Shown here one piece after another: positions 1-6,834 of a stretch of DNA of 10,385 nucleotides. This DNA comes from Vulcanimicrobiota bacterium (GTDB lineage Bacteria > Vulcanimicrobiota > Vulcanimicrobiia > Vulcanimicrobiales > Vulcanimicrobiaceae). Both the position numbers and the translations under genes were made by a program. Each line of letters opens with the position of its first letter. Position 1 is the stretch's first letter. A model generated the notes under the pieces. That model had not been told where the DNA came from. It searched no databases and worked only from the letters and a program-made list of their open reading frames with translations. The stretch is from the NCBI GenBank assembly GCA_027306845.1, contig DAHUYY010000053.1, forward strand, positions 1 through 10,385, in the 5' to 3' direction.

Positions 1-1452
1 TAACATCGAGATACCGGCGGCGATGATTGCAAGTGCGGCAAAGACGAAGAGGACGTCGTGAATGCCGGCGAGCAGATCGGCGCGCGGTGCATCGAGCGTA
101 TCGCGGAAGTGGCCGTAGCTCGCGATCGCCCAGGAAAGCAGCGACGATGCGACCGCGACGCCGAGGCTCGTTCCCAACGTTCGCGTGACGTTGAGCACGC
201 CGCCGGCAGCTCCCAACCGATGTAACGGCGCGGCGCCCATGATCGCGCTGTTGTTCGGCGACGTGAAGAGCCCCTGACCGAGCCCGAAGATTGCCAGCAG
301 CGCGGTGACGGCTAGCAGAGAGCCCGGCGCGCCGTCGAGCGCGAATGCTAATCCGACGAGCGAGAGGGCCGCGATCGCCATGCCGATCGCCGTTAACCAG
401 CGCGGGCCAAGTTTATCGGAGAGCGCACCGGCGAACGGTGCGACGATACCGAGCGCGATGGGGATCGTCGCCAAACGTAGCCCGGCGGCGAACGGCGCGT
501 CGTGATAGCCGCCTTCAAGCGCGAACGGCACCAATAAAAACACGCCGAATAGTAAACCGTAGGAGATCAGCCCGGCGAGATTTCCCGCACTAAAAGCGTG
601 CGATTGAAAGAGCGTGAGATCGATCAACGGCGGTTTGGCACGGCGCTGGTGGAGCACGAAGACCGCGATGAGTGCGAGGCCGCCGAGCGCGCAGCCGATG
701 AAGGGCGGCGATACGAGCCCCCAACTCGGCGCTTCGCTCAGTGCGATCAGCACCAGCGCGAGCGCGGGGGTCAGAAGCCAGGCGCCAAGCCAGTCGAAGC
801 CGCGATCGTGTAGATGCATCCCCTCGGTCCGCGGAAGTACGAACCAACCGAGGATCGTGCCGAGAATACCCGCGGGTACGTTGATCCAGAAGACCCAGCG
901 CCAGCCGATTGCCTGAATGAGGAGCCCACCGAGCGCGGGCCCCAACGAAAGCCCGATTGCTTGTGCCGCTCCTTGGATGCCGATCGCCCGTCCGCGCCGT
1001 TGCGGCCCCGCCGCAGCGGTGATGATCGCGACGCTGTTCGCTTGCAAGAGCCCCGCGCCGATCGCTTGCAAAACACGCGCGGCGATAAGAATGCCCAGCG
1101 AATGTGCGAAACCGCAGAGCGCCGAGCCGAGAATAAAGACGAGAAATCCGCCGGTATAGAGGAGTTTCCGGCCGTAAATATCGGCGAGCCGTCCGAAGAT
1201 CGGGAGCGTGGACGCGAGTACGAGCAGATACGCAAGCGATACCCAACTGACGTCGGCGAGCGAGGAACGAAACGTCGTCTGCAACGTCGGCAGGACCAGT
1301 TGAGCGATACTCGCGTCGAGTTGCCCCATGAACGCGCCGATGCAGACCGTTCCGACGACGAGCCAGGGATAATTTTCTCTGCGGGCGAGCGCGGCGAGCG
1401 GCCCGGGCTCCCAGTGGGTCGAACCTTCCGGTGTCGGCGTCGTGTCGTTCAT
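1..1452 (-). CDS. DHA2-family MFS drug/proton exporter, C-terminus cut by window edge
   Basis: This is a major facilitator of the 14-helix DHA2 (EmrB/QacA-like) type, probably an inner-membrane proton-coupled exporter; the substrate cannot be told. The frame is open for 484 codons and runs off the left edge. The start is the ATG at 1452-1450: an in-frame TAG lies just upstream and AGGAA gives a good ribosome site. Visible signs are the TM1 motif around D46 (QLDASIAQLVLPTL), motif A GRLADIYGRK at 87-96 between TM2 and TM3, the motif C-like stretch SLGPALGG at 169-176 in TM5, followed by WRWVFWINVP, and many hydrophobic helices up to the last visible residues (about 465-484, probably the last helix). 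Family members are about 480-530 residues, so little is missing. It starts 18 bases after the TauE-type gene and is probably co-transcribed with it. I see no paired TetR or MarR regulator here. Confidence 0.93.
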   Translation of the reverse strand, partial: MNDTTPTPEGSTHWEPGPLAALARRENYPWLVVGTVCIGAFMGQLDASIAQLVLPTLQTTFRSSLADVSWVSLAYLLVLASTLPIFGRLADIYGRKLLYTGGFLVFILGSALCGFAHSLGILIAARVLQAIGAGLLQANSVAIITAAAGPQRRGRAIGIQGAAQAIGLSLGPALGGLLIQAIGWRWVFWINVPAGILGTILGWFVLPRTEGMHLHDRGFDWLGAWLLTPALALVLIALSEAPSWGLVSPPFIGCALGGLALIAVFVLHQRRAKPPLIDLTLFQSHAFSAGNLAGLISYGLLFGVFLLVPFALEGGYHDAPFAAGLRLATIPIALGIVAPFAGALSDKLGPRWLTAIGMAIAALSLVGLAFALDGAPGSLLAVTALLAIFGLGQGLFTSPNNSAIMGAAPLHRLGAAGGVLNVTRTLGTSLGVAVASSLLSWAIASYGHFRDTLDAPRADLLAGIHDVLFVFAALAIIAAGISML

Positions 1453-1470
1453 GAGTTCCTAGCGTACCCC

Positions 1471-2244
1471 TTAGAGTACGTGTGTGTCTCGCAGCAACAT
1501 CGCAGCTGCAGCGAGCAAGAGTGCGAACGAAACGACCGAGAGCAGTTGCGCGGCATGCAAGCGAGCGGCAACGCGCGGCCCGAGCGTTCCTCCCACGATC
1601 CCGCCGAGAAAGAGCGGAATCGCACGCAGAAAGTCGACATCGCCGGCGGCGGCGTGTGCGACAAACCCGAACGGCGAGGTCAGAGCGATAGCAAACTGCG
1701 AGGTTGCGGTGATGCTGTGGATCGGAACGTCGGAGAAATACGCGAGCGCGGGAACGATGGCGATGCCGCCGCCGATGCCGAAGAGCCCCCCGAGAATACC
1801 GGCAAAAAAACCGGCGAGCAACGAGGCGACGGGGTGCATCGTTCGCGGCGCTCCATCGCGGTTGGTGCCGGAGAGTGCGAGGCGCGAGCGGCGCAGCGCA
1901 AAATCGAGTGCGACACCGACGACGAGCGCGGCGAAGAGCCAATCGAAGATCGGGCTTGCGATGCGTTCGACGATCCGCGAGCCGAGGAGCGCGCCGGGGA
2001 TGCCTCCGGCGACGACGAGCAGCCCTACGCGGAGGTTTACGCGTCGCGCTCGCAGGTTAGCAAGCGTACTGCTCGCACCGTTTGCCACGACCATCGCTAA
2101 CGACATCCCCGCCGCCTCGGCGGGTGCGAACCCGAATGCCAGCCGCAGAATCGGCACCATCAGAAATCCGCCGCCAAGCCCAACCATCGAGCCGAGCGCG
2201 CTCGCCGCAAGCGCCGCAACGAAGAGCGCGAGCGCGACGATCAC
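1471..2244 (-). CDS. TauE/SafE (DUF81) family membrane permease
   Basis: This is a 257-residue integral membrane protein of the TauE/SafE family, whose members are implicated in moving sulfite, sulfonates or other small organic anions across the inner membrane; the substrate here is unknown. The family's internal duplication is plain: GLGGGFLMVP at residues 22-31 and GIGGGIAIVP at 156-165, each inside a hydrophobic helix pair, with a short charged cytoplasmic stretch (about 117-135) between the halves. Length is normal for the family. The start is GTG at 2244-2242, overlapping the TGA of the upstream cyclase gene in a GTGA arrangement. No strong Shine-Dalgarno is visible, so translation is probably coupled to the cyclase. 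The MFS exporter follows 18 bases downstream. The function of the three genes as a unit is inference. Confidence 0.9.
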   Translation of the reverse strand: MIVALALFVAALAASALGSMVGLGGGFLMVPILRLAFGFAPAEAAGMSLAMVVANGASSTLANLRARRVNLRVGLLVVAGGIPGALLGSRIVERIASPIFDWLFAALVVGVALDFALRRSRLALSGTNRDGAPRTMHPVASLLAGFFAGILGGLFGIGGGIAIVPALAYFSDVPIHSITATSQFAIALTSPFGFVAHAAAGDVDFLRAIPLFLGGIVGGTLGPRVAARLHAAQLLSVVSFALLLAAAAMLLRDTHVL

Positions 2245-4148
2245 GCCGTGGTTGCTTCGGGCGGCGCTTCGCGTTGCGGTACGACGACGTCGAAGATGCG
2301 TAAGGGTTCGACTTTTCCTTTTACCGTCACCGGGTCGAGTTCGCTGACTTCAACGAGCTCGCGTACCTCGTTGTAGGTCGTCTCGCTGATGATGATTTGG
2401 CCGCCCTTTGCGACGTTGTACAGGCGCGCCGCCGTGTTGACGTTGTCGCCGATCACCGTATAGTTCATGCGCGAACTCGAACCGAGGTTGCCCATCACGA
2501 CTTCGCCGGTGTTAATACCCATGCCGACGGTGAAGACCTTACGCCCCTGCGCCGCCCATTTGGCCGCGAGTTCGGCGATGCGTTGCTGTTGTTCGATCGC
2601 CGCTAGGACCGCATTTTTTGCATCGTCGGGCGTCTGATACGGCGCGGAAAAAACGGCCATGACGCAATCGCCGATGAATTTGTCGACGTAGCCACCGTAT
2701 TTGAAAATGATCTTTACCATCTCTTCGAAGTACTCGTTGAGCTGGTGATAGATATCTTCGGGGCTCATCGTTTCCGACATCGCTGTGAACCCGCGAATAT
2801 CGCTGTAGAAAATCGTCGATTTGACGCGTTTGCCTTTGAGCGAGAGCGCGCCTGAGGGATCCTCGGATTCGAGAATCTCGGCGACAACCGCCGGGCTAAC
2901 GTGCATGCCGAACAAATTGGTGACGACTCGACGTTGCGAGCCTTCGAGGATGGTTCTGAATGCGGCGACGAAGGTGACGGCAAGAATCATCGCGACGACG
3001 ACGTGGATGAAATCGAACCAGACGAGGTGCGTAACGAAGATCGCCATATCGATCCAGGCATACGCGAGGATCGTCGCTGCCGAAACGGCGAGCGCAATCG
3101 CGAAACGCGCCGACATGAGGAAGAGCGCGAGGAGGGTCGGCAAGAGCACCATGAGCGCCAGGTCGATCCACGTCGGCAACGTTTTAATGTAGATGCCGCG
3201 CAACATCTGATCGGTGAGTCGTGCGTTGACGTAGACTCCCGGCATTTTGCCGCGTGCCGTGATCACGAAGTCGCCGAGCGCCTGCGCGGTCGCTCCGACG
3301 TAGACCAAGCGTCCTTTTGCGAAGAGTCGTAGTTGCGAGATGGGGACCGTCAACGCATCGGCAAGCGACATCTGTCCGCCGCCGATGAAGGTCGGGGCGG
3401 TGCTCTGCTCGCTGCCGACGCGGCCGCTGACCGCCTGCGTCGATGCGTAGTGCGGGGGCAATAACAGAATGCGTCCGTGCAAGCGCGGCGTTTTTGCGAA
3501 ATCGATCGTGTGGCCGAGATAGGTCTGTGCCGCCGCCGCAGCGAGCGAGTAGAACGTTTCGTCGGAGAAAAAGCCCGAGCCGCTCGTGCGAATCTTCGGA
3601 AATTGCCCCGAGGTATAACTACCGACACTATCGGAGCTCGAGAATCCCATCGCCGCGGTGTTCTTTGCCAAGACGGGAATCACGGGCTCGATCCCGATCT
3701 GCCCGGTCGTCGTGGTGTTGAGCGCGTAGGCGAGCACCGTTGGCACCTTGGCGATCGCTTTTCCGAAGAGCGCATCCTGGCGCGCACTTGGGCTGGGATC
3801 GAGAAAATCGATATCGAAGGCGACCGTCTTCGCCCCGGCCTTCGCAAGCCGATCGAGCAGCGTCCCATAGACGCCGCGCCGAAAGGGCCAGGTTCCAAGC
3901 CCCGCGCTCGTGTGACCGCTCAACGAATAATCGTCGAGCGTAATCATCGCGAGGTTATTGTTCGGGCTCCCGTACCCTGGGTTTTTGAGGCCGATGCGAT
4001 CGGCGTGCGCGAGCACCGTAATATGGGCGATGTAATCGGCGAGTCGCGAAAGCTGAGGGTTTTGCGAGTAGAAGGTTGCGATACCGATTCCGCTTGCGAC
4101 GAGCGCGAGCGCCAGTGCGATGCCGAGCGACTGCAGTTTCTTCTTCAC
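2241..4148 (-). CDS. CHASE2-domain transmembrane adenylate cyclase (class III)
   Basis: This 635-residue sensor enzyme probably makes cAMP from ATP in response to an extracytoplasmic cue. Layout: an N-terminal signal-anchor helix (about 8-26), an extracytoplasmic CHASE2 domain (about 35-320, with SPNNNLAMITLDDYSL near its start and RLVYVGATAQALGD near its end), three closely packed helices (about 328-346, 349-370, 378-398), a short linker, and a class III cyclase domain (about 438-622). Catalytic residues look complete: metal ligands D450 (FYSDIRGFT) and D494 (DKFIGD), adenine-selecting K490 and D568 (VIGDNVN), and transition-state N571 and R575. K/D at the base-selecting positions favours ATP over GTP. 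The start is GTG at 4148-4146 with GAGAGG about 8 bases upstream. It lies 36 bases after efp and overlaps the TauE-type gene by four bases. The signal sensed by CHASE2 is unknown. Confidence 0.93.
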   Translation of the reverse strand: MKKKLQSLGIALALALVASGIGIATFYSQNPQLSRLADYIAHITVLAHADRIGLKNPGYGSPNNNLAMITLDDYSLSGHTSAGLGTWPFRRGVYGTLLDRLAKAGAKTVAFDIDFLDPSPSARQDALFGKAIAKVPTVLAYALNTTTTGQIGIEPVIPVLAKNTAAMGFSSSDSVGSYTSGQFPKIRTSGSGFFSDETFYSLAAAAAQTYLGHTIDFAKTPRLHGRILLLPPHYASTQAVSGRVGSEQSTAPTFIGGGQMSLADALTVPISQLRLFAKGRLVYVGATAQALGDFVITARGKMPGVYVNARLTDQMLRGIYIKTLPTWIDLALMVLLPTLLALFLMSARFAIALAVSAATILAYAWIDMAIFVTHLVWFDFIHVVVAMILAVTFVAAFRTILEGSQRRVVTNLFGMHVSPAVVAEILESEDPSGALSLKGKRVKSTIFYSDIRGFTAMSETMSPEDIYHQLNEYFEEMVKIIFKYGGYVDKFIGDCVMAVFSAPYQTPDDAKNAVLAAIEQQQRIAELAAKWAAQGRKVFTVGMGINTGEVVMGNLGSSSRMNYTVIGDNVNTAARLYNVAKGGQIIISETTYNEVRELVEVSELDPVTVKGKVEPLRIFDVVVPQREAPPEATTA

Positions 4149-4161
4149 GGGCTGCCCTCTC

Positions 4162-4175
4162 CGGCGCGAGCGCCG
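4162..4175. repeat. Perfect 14-base inverted repeat just upstream of the cyclase ribosome site
   Basis: In the 36-base gap between efp and the cyclase gene, CGGCGC and GCGCCG are separated by two bases. On the minus-strand mRNA this could form a short GC-only hairpin abutting the GAGAGG ribosome site of the GTG-started cyclase. There is no following U-tract, so it does not look like an intrinsic terminator. In GC-rich DNA such a palindrome can be chance. Confidence 0.35.
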
Positions 4176-4184
4176 ACGGCGTGA

Positions 4185-4745
4185 TTAGTTGACGCGGCCG
4201 ATATAGCGTCGATCGCGCGTATCGATACGAATGACGGTGTCGGGCTCGATGAAGAGCGGCACCTGTACGGTCGCGCCGGTCTCAAGTTTTGCGGGCTTGG
4301 TCGTGTTCGTCGCGGTATCGCCCTTAAAGCCGGGGTCGGTCTCCACGATGCGCAGTTCGACGTGCGGCGGGAGTTCGACGCCGATCGCCGTTCCGTCATG
4401 GAATTGGACGTCGACCGACATGCCGTCTTTAAGGAAATCGGCGGGACCGCCGATGAGATCGCGTTGGATCGTCACGTTCTCGAACGACTCTTGATCCATG
4501 AAGTGGAAGCCTTCGTCGTCGTTGTAGAGCATCTGCATCGTTCGATTGTCCAGCGTCGCGCGTTCGACTTTTTCGCCGGCGCGGAACGTGCGCTCGACCG
4601 TCGCCCCGGTGCGAACGTTCTTGAGACGGGTCCTCACGAATGCCGAGCCCTTGCCGGGCTTCACGTGGAGAAATTCGATCACGGTCCAAAGATTGTTGTC
4701 CAGCAGAATCGTGACGCCATTACGAAAATCGTTCGATGAGATCAT
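4185..4745 (-). CDS. efp: Translation elongation factor P
   Basis: EF-P binds ribosomes stalled on consecutive prolines and promotes peptide-bond formation. This copy has 186 residues, the usual family length. Three beta-barrel domains are recognisable: a KOW-like N-terminal domain (about 1-63) and two OB folds (about 65-125 and 127-185). The tip loop VKPGKGSAFVRTRLKN contains K32, equivalent to the lysine that is modified in many bacteria. The C-terminal block ETGATVQVPLFI with DTRDRRYIGRV is typical. I choose the ATG at 4745-4743 (MISSNDFRNG), which matches the family N-terminus; an upstream in-frame GTG at 4769 would add eight non-conserved residues. GGGGCGGG just upstream is a plausible but impure ribosome site. 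The gene follows the flagellin by 47 bases and precedes the cyclase by 36. No EF-P-modifying enzyme is visible in the window. Confidence 0.97.
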   Translation of the reverse strand: MISSNDFRNGVTILLDNNLWTVIEFLHVKPGKGSAFVRTRLKNVRTGATVERTFRAGEKVERATLDNRTMQMLYNDDEGFHFMDQESFENVTIQRDLIGGPADFLKDGMSVDVQFHDGTAIGVELPPHVELRIVETDPGFKGDTATNTTKPAKLETGATVQVPLFIEPDTVIRIDTRDRRYIGRVN

Positions 4746-4792
4746 AGCCCGCCCCAATACGGGCCGCACCTCGCGAAGCCCTGTGCGCCGCG

Positions 4793-6688
4793 CTACCGGA
4801 AGAGTGCGAGAAAAGTCTCCGGCAGGGCGTTTGCCTGGGAGAGAACGGCGGTGCCGACCTGCTCCTCGATCCGCGTCTGCGTGAAGCGCGTGCTCGCGGC
4901 CCCGAGGTTGAGATCGCGAATGGTCGAGACCGAGGCCTGGAGGTTCAGGGCGGCGAGCGCGTCGTTGTTCTCGTCTTCCTGCAGGCGCACACTGAAAGCT
5001 CCGAGCCCCGATCGTTCGGCGAGGACTCGCTGGATCGCGAAGTCGCTCTGGCCGATTGCGTCCTCGGCGGCGAGCGTCGGATCGTTGCCCGAGCCGGCGA
5101 CGAGCGAGATCGTCGCGACCCGCAATGCTTGCGCTGTGACCGCCGGGAGCGAGAGGGCGATGGTGTCGCCCTCCGACGCTCCGGCGAGGACGTTGAGCGC
5201 CGGGGCATCGGGGTTCGCTTGCGCCGGGCTCGCTTGGAGCGCTTTAACATACGCCGTCGAGCCGGCATCGGCACTGGTAAAACTCCCCAACGTAATCGAA
5301 ACTCCATCGAAGAGCGAACTCGTCGAGCCGGGCGCGAGTAAGGTCGAACTCGTCGTTTGCTGCTGCGTCGCGGTGTTATAAAAACTCTCTTGCACGGCGA
5401 TCGAAACCCCGGTGTTGACGACCTGTAACTTGATGCTGCCGTCGTAGGTGTTGCTGACCGTGCCGTTTCCGACCGGAGCAAGGGCGTAGGCGCCGCTTGG
5501 GAACGCCGTCGGGAGCGAGAGCGTGTAGGAGTTCGACGTGTACGAAAGCACCGTTCCGATATAGACTCCGGCGGGAAAATTGCCGGCGTCGAGGATATCG
5601 ACTTGTTGCCCCGGTGGCGATGGGTTGCTGGTGGTGCCGTAGGTGATCGTGTAGGCTCCGGGCCCCGAACCGGCGGCGATTCCGTCGAAGTGCGAGCTTC
5701 CAATATAGTCGCCGGCGGCGTGCGCGAAGGCGAAATCGGCGACGAACGTTGTGGGGCCGAGCACCTGCTGGACCGTAACGACTTCGGGGTTTGGGGGAAA
5801 CGGTAGCTGTAATTCTTGGCCGACGTAGAGTGGCTGTGCGGTTCCGCTTATCGTGACCACATTTTCACCCGGAGTGACGGCGTTCGTCAGCGACCCGTTG
5901 ACGTCGTTGCGAATTTGGGCGCCGCTGCTCAATGCCTGCGGAAAAATCGCCGTAATAGTTTTGGTAGCCGCATTAACTGCGAGCACTTGAATCGCCGGCC
6001 CGTTGTAGCCTGCCGGTACCAGCGAGTCGCCGGGAATGATGCCGACGGTGCTGCCGACGGTCACGCTCTGCGGGGCGGTCGATGCGGGAACGTTCTGTGT
6101 GAGTGCATTGTAGTAAATGGGGCGTTGATAAGCTGGAATCGTCTGGACATCGGCGACGAGTTGGCCGAAGTTGCTACCCGGCGGCCCGGCGTTGGTGGCA
6201 AGAACGCTATTTGCTTGCACCGTAATGCTCGCAGCGAGCGCGGGCACGAAACCGGCATGGCTGCCGTCGAGCAGCGATGCACCGTTAAACGTGACGCTCT
6301 GCGATATGCGATTCACCTCGAGCAGCAATTGTGAAACCTCGGCCTGGAGGTTGGCGCGATCGCCGGTGCTTTCAACGCTTGAGGAGGCCTCAACCGCGAG
6401 CGTGCGAATGCGCGTGAGGATGTCGGTGACGCTCGCCAACGCTCCGTCGGCAACGTTGACTGCGTCCGCCGCGCTCTGCACGTTGCTCTGCGCGCGCTCG
6501 AAGCCGTTCACGCGCGCGGTGAGCGATTGCGAGATCGCGAGCCCGGACGGGTCGTCGGCCGCGCTATTAATGCGCAGGCCGGAGGCGAGTTGCCGGGCTT
6601 CGTTCGTCAATTGCTCGGTGGTGCGATCCAGGGCGGTACGAGCGGCATCCGACGCAGCGTTTGATGCAAGCGAGAAGCTAAAAGACAT
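4793..6688 (-). CDS. fliC: Flagellin with long modular insert
   Basis: Structural subunit of the flagellar filament, exported by the flagellar type III apparatus. It has 631 residues, longer than the roughly 270-500 of many flagellins. The conserved N-terminal D0/D1 helices span about 1-145 (LASGLRINSAADDPSGLAIS at 34-53, LTRIRTLAVEAS at 91-102, ISQSVTFNGASLLDG at 128-142). The C-terminal D1/D0 helices span about 540-631 (IGQSDFAIQRVLAERSGLGA at 545-564; ending QANALPETFLALFR). Between them lies a beta-rich variable part of about 390 residues, with three imperfect modules at about 207-260, 276-330 and 345-403, then a block FDGVSITLGSFTSADAGSTA (460-479) resembling the inner flank of other flagellin inserts. 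The ATG at 6688-6686 has GGAG about 9 bases upstream. No other flagellar gene is in the window. GPPG, FPPN and SPPG occur in the insert. A minor or specialised flagellin is possible. Confidence 0.95.
   Translation of the reverse strand: MSFSFSLASNAASDAARTALDRTTEQLTNEARQLASGLRINSAADDPSGLAISQSLTARVNGFERAQSNVQSAADAVNVADGALASVTDILTRIRTLAVEASSSVESTGDRANLQAEVSQLLLEVNRISQSVTFNGASLLDGSHAGFVPALAASITVQANSVLATNAGPPGSNFGQLVADVQTIPAYQRPIYYNALTQNVPASTAPQSVTVGSTVGIIPGDSLVPAGYNGPAIQVLAVNAATKTITAIFPQALSSGAQIRNDVNGSLTNAVTPGENVVTISGTAQPLYVGQELQLPFPPNPEVVTVQQVLGPTTFVADFAFAHAAGDYIGSSHFDGIAAGSGPGAYTITYGTTSNPSPPGQQVDILDAGNFPAGVYIGTVLSYTSNSYTLSLPTAFPSGAYALAPVGNGTVSNTYDGSIKLQVVNTGVSIAVQESFYNTATQQQTTSSTLLAPGSTSSLFDGVSITLGSFTSADAGSTAYVKALQASPAQANPDAPALNVLAGASEGDTIALSLPAVTAQALRVATISLVAGSGNDPTLAAEDAIGQSDFAIQRVLAERSGLGAFSVRLQEDENNDALAALNLQASVSTIRDLNLGAASTRFTQTRIEEQVGTAVLSQANALPETFLALFR
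5480..6070 (-). repeat. Three imperfect ~50-residue modules inside the flagellin insert
   Basis: Within the variable region, three stretches (residues about 207-260, 276-330 and 345-403) share one pattern. Each opens with a V-T-V/I strand and a glycine-containing turn, continues to a V-x-V strand (IQVLAVNAATKTITAIF, VVTVQQVLGPTTFVADF, VYIGTVLSYTSNSYTLSL), and ends with an alanine/serine-glycine turn (QALSSGAQI, AHAAGDYI, AFPSGAYAL). The identities are low and the alignment was made by eye, so shared ancestry is an inference; shared beta-sandwich geometry would be an alternative. Confidence 0.5.
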
Positions 6689-6834
6689 CGATCCGCGCTC
6701 CTACGCCCCGGTGGAGCCGCCCCCCTCCCGAGGGCCGAGAAAAAGGCTCAGGTTATGGAATTTGGCGATAGCGAACGCTCGTCGCCGGCAATGTAAAAAA
6801 TCGCGCATCACCTTTGCGTATTTTGCGAACGGAC
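6689..6834 (-). promoter_or_regulatory. Gap between plsY and flagellin: probable flagellin promoter and leader
   Basis: This is the longest gap in the minus-strand gene series (146 bases) and the only obvious place for a flagellin promoter. I searched it by eye for sigma-28 (TAAA with GCCGATAA) and sigma-54 (TGGC with TTGC) elements and found no convincing match. The 5' leader near the gene holds GAGCC at 6714-6718 facing GGCTC at 6745-6749, with an inner stem CCCTC-CC-GAGGG at 6723-6734. The ribosome site TAGGAG follows about 9 bases before the ATG. The upstream part contains a separate 23-base imperfect palindrome. No clear rho-independent terminator for plsY is seen. Confidence 0.4.
6764..6786. 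repeat. 23-base imperfect palindrome upstream of flagellin
   Basis: The outer arms GGCGA and TCGCC flank an inner AGCG-AA-CGCT, with a one-against-two base mismatch between the arm pairs. It lies 76-98 bases upstream of the flagellin ATG and about 50 bases downstream of the plsY stop. It could be an operator, an RNA hairpin, or a U-less terminator for plsY. The sequence alone does not decide, and chance is possible. Confidence 0.4.

Noticed and set aside
1463..1480. CGTAC/GTACG inverted repeat between the TauE and MFS genes as a terminator
   Set aside because: The stem is five base pairs with an eight-base loop and no following U-run; the downstream gene has a ribosome site close by, so read-through is expected.
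590..1942. 450-codon minus-strand frame overlapping the MFS and TauE genes
   Set aside because: It is an arginine-rich shadow in another frame of the same strand; the true genes in the other frame carry the MFS motif A and the TauE glycine motifs.
814..2100. 428-codon plus-strand open frame opposite the MFS and TauE genes
   Set aside because: Its protein is rich in R, E, D and G with no domain or hydrophobic pattern, and it lies antisense to two clearly recognised membrane proteins. Long antisense frames are common at this GC content.
3477..4184. 235-codon plus-strand frame opposite the cyclase
   Set aside because: It is charged, has no domain, and is antisense to the CHASE2 region; treated as a shadow.
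6689..6834. Sigma-28 or sigma-54 promoter for the flagellin
   Set aside because: I looked for TAAA with GCCGATAA and for TGGC with TTGC at the right spacing on the minus strand and found no convincing match, so no promoter box is called.
6781..6834. Rho-independent terminator after plsY (T-run near 6796 on the minus strand)
   Set aside because: A run of T follows only a three-base-pair candidate stem, too weak to call a terminator.
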